DNA of 64,000 nucleotides, from positions 62,001-126,000 of the forward strand of contig JBNKZU010000013.1 in NCBI GenBank assembly GCA_050301795.1, written 5' to 3'. The DNA comes from JBNKZU01 sp050301795 (GTDB taxonomy: Bacteria > Pseudomonadota > Gammaproteobacteria > Thiohalomonadales > Thiohalomonadaceae). A program made the translations under genes and the position numbers. Positions 33,837 through 42,937 of this stretch are shown in pieces. The stretch's first letter is position 1, and each line of letters begins with the position of its first letter. The notes below the pieces were generated by a model. That model ran no database searches. It saw only the letters and a list, made by a program, of their open reading frames with translations, and was not told the DNA's origin.

Positions 33837-34970
33837 TTATCTAAAACGTCTTAGATACCACCGTTCAAAGATCCGTTTTATCCAGTGCCACACTATTGAG
33901 GACGGCAATACGAATGACCGCTTAAGGGTACGAACAACCAGCATCCCACGATGACCGCTATCAACAATACAAATCAGTTCAACCTTAAAGGTGTGCTCAG
34001 CTTTACCACCGTTTAAAGATTCAACCAGATTTTTTGCTGCTGCTTCGGCTTGAAAATCTGCCATGTGAGCCTGTTTAGGTAACCAGTCTGGTCCAAGAAA
34101 GCTTCCTGAATCACCGGCGACATAGAGATGCTCAAACCCGACCACCTTGCAGTGTTCGTCCGCTTTAACCAAGCCACCCTCAGAACGTGGTAGCTCGCTA
34201 TTATCAAACCACTGATTACCTGTCATTCCCGGCATAAACAGGATGAGATCAGCATCAAACTCACCACCCTCGGTAACAACCTTGTTAGACTCAAATCGGA
34301 TTAACTTATGACCGAGGTGGGTAGCGATACCTTGTTGAGCCATCTTATTCAGTAGCCCTTGCATCGCCTTGGGTCCAAGACGTTTTCCTGGTTCAGGTGC
34401 AGGACTAAAGAAGGTGAGTTCGATTTGATCACGCTTGCCCTGCTGTCGTAAAAAGGTGTCGATTCCAAACAGGAATTCGAACATCGGACCACCGCGCATC
34501 GCTGTCGGCTCTTTTGGGTTACCGGCAAAACCAACCGCAATTGAACCGTTTGACATCTCACGAATTCGTCTTCGGATCTGCATTGCGGCATCAACACCTT
34601 CACAAGGCGTAATGGCGTGCTCAATACCGGGGAGCTTTTTAATAAACTGCCCACCCGATGCGATAATGAGTCCATCGTTTTCAACCTCTCCATTGGTCGT
34701 TTCAACCAGTCGTCCACCATTACCTAAGCCGGTAACCTCGCCTTCATGAAAGTTGACCTCATTACGGTCAAAATAGAGATCCAGTGAAACCTTGATATCG
34801 TGTGGCTCTCGTAGTCCTGATGGTATCCAGATCAGACTCGGTAGATAGACAAACTCTGCTCTTCTTCCGATAACCGTTATTTGCGCATTATCATCCAAAG
34901 CCCTTAGCGATTTAATCGCCGTAATTGCCGCAAAGCCTGTACCGATTACGACATATCGATGTATTGTCAT
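33837..34970 (-). CDS. FAD-dependent pyridine nucleotide-disulfide-type oxidoreductase (SQR-like)
   Basis: A 377-residue flavoprotein with the dinucleotide motif VIGTGFAAITA near the N-terminus, the IIASGGQ and VAGDSGSFLGPDWLPKQAHMA FAD-contacting segments, and overall similarity to sulfide:quinone oxidoreductase/FCSD-type enzymes. Only scattered cysteines are present (in TPCEG, HCKVV and ICIVD), so the three-Cys sulfide site of true SQR is not clearly conserved. The basic, amphipathic C-terminus (WIKRIFERWYLRRFR) could bind the membrane. It precedes arsS by 5 bp. The substrate is unresolved. Confidence 0.75.
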   Translation of the reverse strand: MTIHRYVVIGTGFAAITAIKSLRALDDNAQITVIGRRAEFVYLPSLIWIPSGLREPHDIKVSLDLYFDRNEVNFHEGEVTGLGNGGRLVETTNGEVENDGLIIASGGQFIKKLPGIEHAITPCEGVDAAMQIRRRIREMSNGSIAVGFAGNPKEPTAMRGGPMFEFLFGIDTFLRQQGKRDQIELTFFSPAPEPGKRLGPKAMQGLLNKMAQQGIATHLGHKLIRFESNKVVTEGGEFDADLILFMPGMTGNQWFDNSELPRSEGGLVKADEHCKVVGFEHLYVAGDSGSFLGPDWLPKQAHMADFQAEAAAKNLVESLNGGKAEHTFKVELICIVDSGHRGMLVVRTLKRSFVLPSSIVWHWIKRIFERWYLRRFR

Positions 34971-35233
34971 GAATTATTATTCCAGTATTCAATGATATTT
35001 TTATCTGCCATGACAACAACTATAGTCAATTCAAGGCTTGATGTAACGCCCAAATCGTTCTATTGCGTTTTATCGAATGCTGTTCTCACTTATTAAAGTC
35101 AGATAGCTTAAGTATTCAAACTGCGTCACATCATTGCTTCACTTCGAGTGCAATGTCTGGTTTAATTTTCTCAATCTGACACTTTTTTAATAACCACAAA
35201 AACAAACCATCTATTGGATAGAAGGAAAATATT

Positions 35234-35671
35234 ATGAAAAAACTTATTGTTATCGTCTTTACAATATTTATTAGCGCATGCGCTTCTGGTAGACCTTTTA
35301 CCGTAATGGAAAAGCCTTCTGATAATGAGTCAAGAATCTATATATATCGTCCATTTACATTTGTTCAAAGTGGTATTTTTCCAACCATCTCTATTGATCG
35401 TGAAGAGGTAGGAAAATTGGTCAATGGTGGCTATGTAACCTACAAATTAGCCAGTGGTGAGCACGTTATAGGACTCACAGGTAATTTCTTTCAATGGTCA
35501 CATGATGATCGGTACTTCGATGTCAATCTGAAAGCGGGGAAAACACACTATTTCAAGTTAGATCCCTCGATGACATCCAAGGGTAAAGGTTTAATTCACA
35601 GCTATAGCTTTAATGAACAATCCGAAACTATCGCTCTGGAAGAATTAAAAGATCTTAAAGAGTCTGACTAG
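35234..35671 (+). CDS. DUF2846 lipoprotein
   Basis: A 145-residue protein with a lipoprotein signal (lipobox ISAC, lipidated Cys16). It carries the DUF2846 core: RIYIYRP, then SIDREEVGKLVNGGYVTYKL, GEHVIGL and a YFKLDPS segment. The function of the family is unknown. The predicted location is a membrane leaflet facing the periplasm. RBS GGAAAA is weak but appropriately placed. It is monocistronic and convergent with the leftward operon end at 35731. Confidence 0.83.
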   Translation: MKKLIVIVFTIFISACASGRPFTVMEKPSDNESRIYIYRPFTFVQSGIFPTISIDREEVGKLVNGGYVTYKLASGEHVIGLTGNFFQWSHDDRYFDVNLKAGKTHYFKLDPSMTSKGKGLIHSYSFNEQSETIALEELKDLKESD

Positions 35672-35730
35672 TTATTTAAATGCTACATCAAATCAATGAC
35701 ACGGAAGTCATGATTGATTACAACCAAAAT

Positions 35731-36141
35731 CTAGTCATCAAGCACATGACATAGCGGACTATTATCGCGTCGTTCTACACCTTTAGCGATAACCTGAGCC
35801 AGATCTCGCACCTCTTCCATGGAGAGCGCAGATAACAGGCGAGACATTAGTTCCGGCTCGATACGAATTGTACAGGGCGAACCATCTGCCAACGCAACCT
35901 GAACTGCTGCCACATTCTTCTCCAGTGCGTCTTCACCCTGCTCCATTAGTTCGCCATTGCGTTGTAACAGTTTTTCATAGTGTTGATCGATATTATTTGC
36001 GACATCATCCGTAATATCTTCCGACACCTCTACGGTAACCATACCATCCTCGACTACCAGTCGATTCTCGATATCGTATTGGTTAACAACTGCGATGAAT
36101 TCATCTGCGATCTGTTCATTAAAGAAAATATATTCAAGCAT
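35731..36141 (-). CDS. Conserved hypothetical protein at the end of the rpoE-acpS gene string
   Basis: A 136-residue acidic soluble protein (MLEYIFFNEQIADEFI...). It starts with a beta-strand/helix unit (LVVEDGMVTVEVSEDI), then a helical charged centre (VANNIDQHYEKLLQRNGEL), and ends CHVLDD. I recognise no domain. It lies 20 bp after acpS on the same strand and is probably the last cistron of the unit. No signal peptide or membrane segment is seen. Confidence 0.65.
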   Translation of the reverse strand: MLEYIFFNEQIADEFIAVVNQYDIENRLVVEDGMVTVEVSEDITDDVANNIDQHYEKLLQRNGELMEQGEDALEKNVAAVQVALADGSPCTIRIEPELMSRLLSALSMEEVRDLAQVIAKGVERRDNSPLCHVLDD

Positions 36142-36161
36142 AGTGTTTTATTCGTAACTTG

Positions 36162-36545
36162 TTATCGTTTTGATAGTAGTGTGACAAAGGCAATCGCAAA
36201 CTCATCTTCATCAGACAATGAAAGATACGCTTCACCTATCGCCATGGTTTGGCATAATTCAGCAGCACGTTCGGAAAAGTGTAATTGCGGCTTGCCCAAA
36301 GCATTATTGGTGACATAGATATGCCGTAGTGAAAGTCCATCTCTAAACCCGGTTCCCATCGCTTTAGCCGCCGCCTCTTTTGCGGCATACCGTTTTGCGA
36401 GAAACGAGGCCTTCTGATGACTGTGCTGATACTGTTCAAATTCACTATCGGCAAGGATACGTTTGGCAAATTTATCGTCATCTCTCTCGCACATCTTTTC
36501 CATGCGAGCGATAGCGACAATATCAGTACCAATACCGTGGATCAC
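36162..36545 (-). CDS. acpS: Holo-[acyl-carrier-protein] synthase
   Basis: A 127-residue phosphopantetheinyl transferase. GIGTDIVAIARMEK at the N-terminus and FLAKRYAAKEAAAKAMGTG contain the Mg-binding Asp and Glu of AcpS. It activates ACP for fatty acid synthesis. It overlaps pdxJ by 4 bp, the usual neighbour in gammaproteobacteria. Confidence 0.95.
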   Translation of the reverse strand: MIHGIGTDIVAIARMEKMCERDDDKFAKRILADSEFEQYQHSHQKASFLAKRYAAKEAAAKAMGTGFRDGLSLRHIYVTNNALGKPQLHFSERAAELCQTMAIGEAYLSLSDEDEFAIAFVTLLSKR

Positions 36546-37282
36546 GATCTGGCACCAACCATGATCTGCTTCATTGTCGATACAGCACTCTCCATTCCTT
36601 CAAAAAGCGCACGCGCAATAATCGCATGACCAATATTGAGCTCAACAATTTGAGGTATCGCGGCAATCATCACAGTATTGTGATAATTCAGGCCATGGCC
36701 TGCATTCACTTGAAGCCCAAGTTCATCGCCCCGCTGCACCGCACTGATAATCCTTCCGAGTTCTAAAGTTCTTTCGCGCTCACTCTTTGCATCGGCAAAA
36801 TGTCCTGTGTGGATCTCGATTACAGGCGCATTGCACTGATGTGCTGCCTCGATCTGATCCGGATCAGCATCAATAAAGAGTGAGACCCGTATTCCTGCGG
36901 CGGCTAGTCGCTCGCATGCTTCGGCGATACGCTCTTTTTGAGAGACAACATCCAATCCACCCTCTGTCGTGAGCTCTTCGCGTTTTTCCGGCACCAGACA
37001 ACAATCACTCGGCTTAAACTGTTCGGCAATCGATAACATCTCATCCGTAACCGCCATCTCAAGGTTGATACGCGTCTGAACAACCTCTGAAAGAATACGA
37101 AGATCGCGCTCCTGTATATGACGACGATCCTCCCGAAGATGGATCGTGATGCCGTCAGCACCACCACGCTCAGCAGCCAATGCCGCTTCTACCGGATCCG
37201 GGTAGCGAGTACCACGTGCCTGACGAAGTGTTGCTACGTGGTCGATATTGACACCCAACAGAATTCTATCTCTTATACTCAT
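36542..37282 (-). CDS. pdxJ: Pyridoxine 5'-phosphate synthase PdxJ
   Basis: A 246-residue TIM-barrel enzyme condensing 1-deoxyxylulose 5-phosphate with 3-amino-2-oxopropyl phosphate to pyridoxine phosphate. Signature segments are LGVNIDHVATLRQARGT, GITIHLREDRRHI, LVPEKREELTTEGGLDV, EIHTGHFAD and NAGHGLNYHN. It lies between recO (16 bp) and acpS (overlap), the standard order. Confidence 0.96.
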   Translation of the reverse strand: MSIRDRILLGVNIDHVATLRQARGTRYPDPVEAALAAERGGADGITIHLREDRRHIQERDLRILSEVVQTRINLEMAVTDEMLSIAEQFKPSDCCLVPEKREELTTEGGLDVVSQKERIAEACERLAAAGIRVSLFIDADPDQIEAAHQCNAPVIEIHTGHFADAKSERERTLELGRIISAVQRGDELGLQVNAGHGLNYHNTVMIAAIPQIVELNIGHAIIARALFEGMESAVSTMKQIMVGARS

Positions 37283-37298
37283 TGTGTTCTCTTAATAT

Positions 37299-38015
37299 CT
37301 ATTGTCGTTTGTGACTAAAAAGCTTACGACTATTGAGGGTCTTATTTCCGGTTTGAGATGCGATTAAATATCTCATTAGCTTTTTCGACTCTTTTCTAAC
37401 CGTGTCATCAGGTAACTCACCACTATCAAGATGAAGCAGTGTTTTACCGCTGATTTCAATCCCAACACAATGGGATTTCATCTTTACTGGCCCTTGCTCA
37501 AGCAGATAACAGTAGCGCTGATCTGAGGTGACTATTTCGCCATGCTCTGCCTCATGGGTCAATAGCAGACCATAGCCAATCGTCTCCATAAGCTGCTTTT
37601 CATACTGTCTGAGTGTCCATTCAAGATCCTCGCAACCTTCCGAGAGCTGTTTAATGGTAGTGTGATAGATTTGGAATAACTCAGAATGAGGATCATCCCG
37701 ATGGAGTAGATGCATCATTAGCTCGTTAAGATAAAACCCGGCAATTAACATCTCACCTTGTAACGGCCGCCCGCCTTCAACCAATTCAGCCTTAAAAACC
37801 TTTTTAAGCTCACCATAACCACCCCAACTGATATCCAGAAGTTGAAAAGGTTGCAGTGTTGCTGTCATCCCTCCACGAGCACTTTTAGCACCACGAGCGA
37901 TTGCGCCAATACGCCCATACTCTTCGCTGAATATCTCAAGCAGCAGGCTGGTTTCCCGAAAGCTCCGACGATGCAAAAGATAACAGCGGTGAAACTGTTG
38001 CTGTTCAATCCCCAT
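37299..38015 (-). CDS. recO: DNA repair protein RecO
   Basis: A 238-residue protein with the N-terminal OB fold (CYLLHRRSFRETSLLLEIFSEEYG, IGAIARGAKS) and a helical C-terminal domain. RecO anneals SSB-coated ssDNA and loads RecA with RecR. It overlaps the era stop by 11 bp. No zinc-finger cysteines are obvious, as usual in gammaproteobacterial RecO. Confidence 0.93.
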   Translation of the reverse strand: MGIEQQQFHRCYLLHRRSFRETSLLLEIFSEEYGRIGAIARGAKSARGGMTATLQPFQLLDISWGGYGELKKVFKAELVEGGRPLQGEMLIAGFYLNELMMHLLHRDDPHSELFQIYHTTIKQLSEGCEDLEWTLRQYEKQLMETIGYGLLLTHEAEHGEIVTSDQRYCYLLEQGPVKMKSHCVGIEISGKTLLHLDSGELPDDTVRKESKKLMRYLIASQTGNKTLNSRKLFSHKRQ

Positions 38016-38913
38016 CTCTATACCCGAGACTACTCAGGATACGTTCATTATCGGACCAGCCCTCTTTAACCTTAACCCAAAGCTCCAAAAATACCTTCTG
38101 GCCAAAAAGCCGTTCCATGTCGAGCCGTGACTGTTTCCCAATCTCTTTTAGCTTACTCCCGCCTTTGCCGATCACTATCTTCTTTTGGCTCTGGCGCTCA
38201 ACCCAGATGAGTGCATTGATGTGTAACATGCCGTTATCATTTTTAAATTGCTCAATTTCAACCGTAACTGCATACGGCAGCTCTTTACCCATTGAGCGCA
38301 TCAATTTTTCACGCACCATCTCCGCAGCAAGAAATCGCTCACTCCTGTCGGTAATGTAATCTTCAGGGAAGATCATCGCCTGCTCGGGTAGATAACCAAT
38401 CAAGGTCTGCTCCAACTGAGCAACACTGTCACCTTTGATCGCAGAAACCGGCAGAACCTCTTTGAAGTTCATTTTTTGTGACAGTTTTTGCATTAGCGGT
38501 AGCAGGTCTTCTCGTGACCTGAGTGTATCGATTTTATTGATGACCAGTAGCACAGGTGCTTTTTCATTCTTTAAACGATTAACAACGTATTCATCCTCAT
38601 CGTTCCACTCTCGCGCTTCAACCACAAACAGGATTAGATCCACATCAGCAAGGCTGGTTGTTGCCGCACGATTCATATACTTATTCATCGCCTTTTTTGC
38701 ATCAAGATGAATACCTGGAGTATCAACATAGATGGTTTGCGCTTGTTCAGTGGTTTTAATACCAAGAATACGATGACGGGTTGTTTGTGGTTTACGTGAT
38801 GTAATGCTGATCTTTTGTCCAAGCAGGTAGTTCATTAAGGTTGATTTGCCTACATTTGGACGACCAACGATTGCGATCAGGCCACAACGAAAGGGGTCAT
38901 TAGATTTAACCAC
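38005..38913 (-). CDS. era: GTPase Era
   Basis: A 302-residue protein: GTPase domain with GRPNVGKSTL, DTPGIH and NKID, followed by a KH domain (VIGKGGSKLKEIG). Era binds 16S rRNA in 30S maturation. I set the start at GTG 38913: AGAG lies just upstream, the length then equals other Era proteins, and the GTG overlaps the rnc stop codon. Longer readings would run deep inside rnc. Confidence 0.95.
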   Translation of the reverse strand: MVKSNDPFRCGLIAIVGRPNVGKSTLMNYLLGQKISITSRKPQTTRHRILGIKTTEQAQTIYVDTPGIHLDAKKAMNKYMNRAATTSLADVDLILFVVEAREWNDEDEYVVNRLKNEKAPVLLVINKIDTLRSREDLLPLMQKLSQKMNFKEVLPVSAIKGDSVAQLEQTLIGYLPEQAMIFPEDYITDRSERFLAAEMVREKLMRSMGKELPYAVTVEIEQFKNDNGMLHINALIWVERQSQKKIVIGKGGSKLKEIGKQSRLDMERLFGQKVFLELWVKVKEGWSDNERILSSLGYRDGD

Positions 38914-39586
38914 GTTTAATCTCTTTAAGAATAATATCGGCGACCTTTTGTTCTGCCTTACGACGACTACGACCATTGGCCTGATATGTGCCATCAAGAA
39001 TTGACACCTTGCAACTGACAGTAAAGGTCTGACTGTGGGCTTCGCCCGTGGTGTCGATAACCTCGTATTGAGGCAATGGCAATCGACGTGACTGCATATA
39101 CTCCTGCAGGCGTGTTTTTGGATCTTTGGTGGCGCTCTCAAGGTCTAACTCATTTAACGCCTGTTTGAAGAGCCGTTCGATTAACTCCTGAACTGTATTG
39201 ATGTTTGAATCAAGAAAGATAGCCCCCAGTATGGCTTCAAACACATCAGCCAAAATCGAATCACGTCGATAGCCACCGCTTTTCAGTTCGCCAGGGCCGA
39301 GGATAAGATAATCACCAAGATCTAGCTCCCGTGCCATTTTTGCAAGATGCTCGCCTTTCACCAACGTTGCGCGCAAACGACTGAGTCGTCCCTCATCGAT
39401 CTTAGGAAATTGGTGATAGAGTCGATCGGAAATGACAAAACTCAGAATTGAATCGCCTAGAAACTCTAGGCGCTCATAATTCGTTTTTCCAACGCTGCGA
39501 TGAGTTAAAGCGGTATTCAGGAGATCGATATTGTTGAACGTGTAGCCCAATGTTTTACATAGTCGATCGAGCGGAACATTATTCAA
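38906..39586 (-). CDS. rnc: Ribonuclease III
   Basis: A 226-residue enzyme. The catalytic domain carries the signature ERLEFLGDSILSFVIS and the downstream acidic segment DVFEAILGAIFLD. A C-terminal dsRNA-binding domain follows (about residues 155-225, ending RRKAEQKVADIILKEIK). It processes rRNA precursors and other double-stranded RNAs. It overlaps era by 8 bp and DUF4845 by 4 bp. Confidence 0.97.
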   Translation of the reverse strand: MNNVPLDRLCKTLGYTFNNIDLLNTALTHRSVGKTNYERLEFLGDSILSFVISDRLYHQFPKIDEGRLSRLRATLVKGEHLAKMARELDLGDYLILGPGELKSGGYRRDSILADVFEAILGAIFLDSNINTVQELIERLFKQALNELDLESATKDPKTRLQEYMQSRRLPLPQYEVIDTTGEAHSQTFTVSCKVSILDGTYQANGRSRRKAEQKVADIILKEIKRG

Positions 39587-39972
39587 CGTATCGGAACCTC
39601 AACTTTGTCATCAAAGCTAAGTAGAATCGAAACATTAAAGATAAAGGGGATACGTGTCTCATATTGAACCGAAACGTCATACCAGAGTGAACTCTTTACC
39701 ACGCTAATATCCTGTAAAGCAGCATATTTGACATCGTTGATTTCAAAGCGTTTTTGCAGGTTTTCTCTAACATCCATCGCGCTAAGAAGTTTCTGAGTGT
39801 CACTGTTGGCCAAATCCTGCAACGACTGTTTAACACTCATGTTATCAAGATAGACCGGCCCTGTTTTTATCACAACCGCGCTAAAGTAAAGCACCACAAG
39901 GATAAAAAATAGCAACGTAAAAAGGCCAATACCTTTTTGTTGTTTAATATTGAGGTTTTTAGTTAATGTCAT
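39583..39972 (-). CDS. DUF4845 membrane-anchored protein
   Basis: A 129-residue protein with one N-terminal membrane segment (about residues 14-34) after a short basic start, and a periplasmic remainder ending in DDKVEVPIR. DUF4845 proteins regularly sit between lepB and rnc in gammaproteobacteria, and their function is unknown. It overlaps lepB by 14 bp and rnc by 4 bp. Confidence 0.85.
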   Translation of the reverse strand: MTLTKNLNIKQQKGIGLFTLLFFILVVLYFSAVVIKTGPVYLDNMSVKQSLQDLANSDTQKLLSAMDVRENLQKRFEINDVKYAALQDISVVKSSLWYDVSVQYETRIPFIFNVSILLSFDDKVEVPIR

Positions 39973-40795
39973 TTCCGATACGACTCCAAGAGATCAAATG
40001 GTCACTTTCACTATCCCAGTTCATCCATATCATGAAAGCCTTTCCAATCAGGTTTTCATCAGGAACAGTTCCCCAAAAACGACTATCACGACTATTGTCC
40101 CGATTGTCACCCATAACAAAGTATTCATCCGGTGGCACCGTAAACTCAAAATCAAGAACCGGGCGAGAAGGCATCACCAGAACATCGTGTTTAACCCCAG
40201 CCAGATCCTCGTTGAGATGAATTGCACCAGTCATCATTGAACCGCCGCCGGTACCCAAATAGCGTCCGATTTCAGACTGGATTGCCCTCTTGCCATTAAC
40301 GTATAACACCTTATTGCGATAAGCAATGGTATCACCAGGCTCTCCGACAACACGTTTAATAAAATCGATACGTGGATCCTCAGGATATCTAAAGACAATG
40401 ACATCACCACGTTTGGGCTTATCGATCTCGATCACCTTGGTATTGATCGCGGGCAATCTGATTCCATAAGCAAATTTATTCACCAAAATAAAGTCACCCA
40501 CCAGTAACGATGGCATCATTGACCCAGAAGGAATACGAAACGGCTCAACGATAAATGAACGCACAACCAGTACGGCTAACACAATCGGAAAGAATGAACG
40601 TGATAGCTCGACAACATAGGGTTCCTGATCTTCAAGAATCTTATTAATCGTCTCAGGATCAGCTTCTGCTTCAGAGCCCAAACCCTCTATCGCTTTTGAG
40701 CGGCGCTTGGGTGCGAACAGTGCGGCATCAACTGCCCAGACAATGCCTGTTGCGAAGGTGAATAACACCAAAAAAGTTGGAAAATCAAAACTCAT
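39959..40795 (-). CDS. lepB: Signal peptidase I
   Basis: A 278-residue membrane protease. TM segments lie at about residues 5-25 and 67-83. The Ser nucleophile is S92 in RIPSGSMMPSLLVGD, the general base Lys is in DFIKRVVGEPGD, and box E is GDNRDNSRDSRFWG. It cleaves signal peptides of secreted proteins. It starts right after the lepA stop, the usual pairing. Confidence 0.96.
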   Translation of the reverse strand: MSFDFPTFLVLFTFATGIVWAVDAALFAPKRRSKAIEGLGSEAEADPETINKILEDQEPYVVELSRSFFPIVLAVLVVRSFIVEPFRIPSGSMMPSLLVGDFILVNKFAYGIRLPAINTKVIEIDKPKRGDVIVFRYPEDPRIDFIKRVVGEPGDTIAYRNKVLYVNGKRAIQSEIGRYLGTGGGSMMTGAIHLNEDLAGVKHDVLVMPSRPVLDFEFTVPPDEYFVMGDNRDNSRDSRFWGTVPDENLIGKAFMIWMNWDSESDHLISWSRIGNDIN

Positions 40796-42598
40796 CTATT
40801 TCTTCCCTACGTGGAGTACGGCAAAGAATGCCTCTTGCGGGATCTCAACCGAACCGACCTGCTTCATTCGTTTTTTACCAGCTTTTTGTTTCTCAAGCAG
40901 CTTGCGCTTTCGGGAAACATCGCCACCATAACACTTTGCAGTAACATTCTTGCGTAATGCCTTAACATTGGTTCTGGCAATAATTTGCGCGCCGATCGCC
41001 GCTTGAATCGCAACATCAAACATCTGTCTTGGAATCAGCTCTTTCATCTTTTCGGTCAATTCACGTCCACGATACTGCGCCTGATCTCGATGAACAATCA
41101 CCGCTAACGCATCGACAATTTCGCCATTGATCAACATATCGAGTTTAACCAGATTAGCCGCTTCAAAACGGTTAAAGTGGTAATCAAGTGATGCAAAACC
41201 CCGGCTCACCGACTTTAGACGATCAAAGAAATCCAGAACCACCTCATTCATCGGTAGCTCATAAGCAATGGAGACCTGATTACCGACATACTGCATATTC
41301 TTCTGGACACCGCGTTTCTCAATACATAACCCAATCACGTTGCCGACATAATCTTTTGGCACCAAGATATTGGCGGTAATGATCGGCTCATGGATCGCAT
41401 CAATATAGTTAACCGGCGGAAGCTTGGCCGGGTTATCCACCATAATGGTTTCACCCTTGGTGGTAAGAACCTCATAGACCACTGTTGGAGCAGTGGTGAT
41501 GAGATCCAGATCATATTCACGCTCTAACCGCTCCTGAATGATCTCCATATGGAGCATACCCAGAAATCCGCAACGAAAACCAAAACCAAGCGCCTGGGAG
41601 GTTTCTGGCTCATAAAACAGTGAGGCATCATTCAATTTGAGTTTAGAGAGTGCCTCCCGAAGGTTTTCGTAATCATCACTACTAATCGGGAATAGACCGG
41701 CAAATACTTGCGGCTGTGCCGGTTTAAATCCGGGTAGCGCCGTTTCTGCCGGTTTATCACTGTGTGTTAAGGTATCCCCTACCGGCGCACCATCGATCTC
41801 CTTAATTCCAGCAATCACGTACCCAACTTCACCCGCCTGAAGTACGCCAAGATCGGTCATCTTAGGTGAAAAGATACCGACACGATCAACCTGATGACTT
41901 CGCCCGGTCGACATCACTGTAATCTTCTGTTTGGCGCGCAGGGTTCCATTCATAACACGGACTAACGAAACCACGCCAAGGTAGTTATCGAACCAGGAGT
42001 CGATAATCAGTGCTTGAAGCTTACCATCCCTATCGCCTTGTGGTGCGGGGATACGCAGAACCAGTTGTTCCAGAAGATCTTCAATACCAATCCCGGTCTT
42101 TGCACTGACCTTAACTGCATCTCTGGCGCCAATGCCAATAATCTCTTCGATCTCGGCAATGACCCGATCCGGATCAGCCGCGGGAAGATCAATCTTGTTC
42201 AGTACAGGAAGCACTTCAAGATCCTGATCAATCGCGGTGTAGCAATTTGCCACCGTTTGCGCCTCAACACCTTGAGAGGCATCAACAACCAACAGAGCCC
42301 CTTCACATGCGGCAAGAGAACGTGAAACCTCATAAGAGAAATCAACATGTCCCGGTGTATCGATAAAGTTGAGCTGGTAAACCTCTCCATCCCTAGCCTT
42401 ATAATCCAGTGAAACACTCTGCGCTTTGATGGTAATGCCTCGCTCACGTTCAAGATCCATTGAATCGAGCACCTGCTGTGACATCTCACGATCAGTGAGT
42501 CCACCACAATGCTGGATAAACCGATCTGAGATCGTCGATTTACCGTGATCTATATGGGCAATAATGGAGAAATTTCGAATATTTTTAAGGTCGGCCAC
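40796..42598 (-). CDS. lepA: Elongation factor 4 (LepA)
   Basis: A 600-residue translational GTPase: G1 AHIDHGKST, G3 DTPGH, G4 NKID, then EF-G-like domains and the LepA-specific C-terminal domain. It back-translocates or remodels stalled ribosomes and is implicated in 30S biogenesis. It lies in the lepA-lepB unit downstream of the rpoE operon. Confidence 0.97.
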   Translation of the reverse strand: MADLKNIRNFSIIAHIDHGKSTISDRFIQHCGGLTDREMSQQVLDSMDLERERGITIKAQSVSLDYKARDGEVYQLNFIDTPGHVDFSYEVSRSLAACEGALLVVDASQGVEAQTVANCYTAIDQDLEVLPVLNKIDLPAADPDRVIAEIEEIIGIGARDAVKVSAKTGIGIEDLLEQLVLRIPAPQGDRDGKLQALIIDSWFDNYLGVVSLVRVMNGTLRAKQKITVMSTGRSHQVDRVGIFSPKMTDLGVLQAGEVGYVIAGIKEIDGAPVGDTLTHSDKPAETALPGFKPAQPQVFAGLFPISSDDYENLREALSKLKLNDASLFYEPETSQALGFGFRCGFLGMLHMEIIQERLEREYDLDLITTAPTVVYEVLTTKGETIMVDNPAKLPPVNYIDAIHEPIITANILVPKDYVGNVIGLCIEKRGVQKNMQYVGNQVSIAYELPMNEVVLDFFDRLKSVSRGFASLDYHFNRFEAANLVKLDMLINGEIVDALAVIVHRDQAQYRGRELTEKMKELIPRQMFDVAIQAAIGAQIIARTNVKALRKNVTAKCYGGDVSRKRKLLEKQKAGKKRMKQVGSVEIPQEAFFAVLHVGKK

Positions 42599-42690
42599 AG
42601 GTCGTCAGTTTCGCTTTAAGTCAGATTACGAAAAAAGTGCAGTGTCATTATGGTTGACCCTGCGTTCAGTCGACGGATTCTACAGAAAAA

Positions 42691-42933
42691 TCAGGGTGAG
42701 GAGAAATATTCTGCCACGACTTCTGAATCCAAAAAGTAGTGGCAGAGTTCATTCTCATCAGCATCGGTGATCACGGGTACCAGAAGGTTGTATTTTTGGT
42801 ACCACTCCTCGTCACTATCAACATCCCGGGTAATTACCTCAAATTGATGTTGAGAGTGCATAGCATCAAGTTCACTCGCAACGGCTTCACATAAGGAGCA
42901 GCCACTGCGTTGATACAGATGCACCCGTTTCAT
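42691..42933 (-). CDS. Glutaredoxin-like (DUF836) protein
   Basis: An 80-residue thioredoxin-fold protein with CSLC near the N-terminus (MKRVHLYQRSGCSLC) and VPVITDADE at the cis-Pro position. ATG 42933 is chosen because the conserved fold begins there; an upstream in-frame reading adds residues that lie inside mucD. It is 4 bp after the mucD stop and likely the last gene of the rpoE-mucD unit. Confidence 0.85.
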   Translation of the reverse strand: MKRVHLYQRSGCSLCEAVASELDAMHSQHQFEVITRDVDSDEEWYQKYNLLVPVITDADENELCHYFLDSEVVAEYFSSP

Positions 42934-42937
42934 CAAC

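Noticed and set aside
35134..35157. Hairpin CATTG...CAATG upstream of the DUF2846 gene
   Set aside because: Short, bulged stem with no T-tract or recurrence; not enough to call a regulatory RNA.
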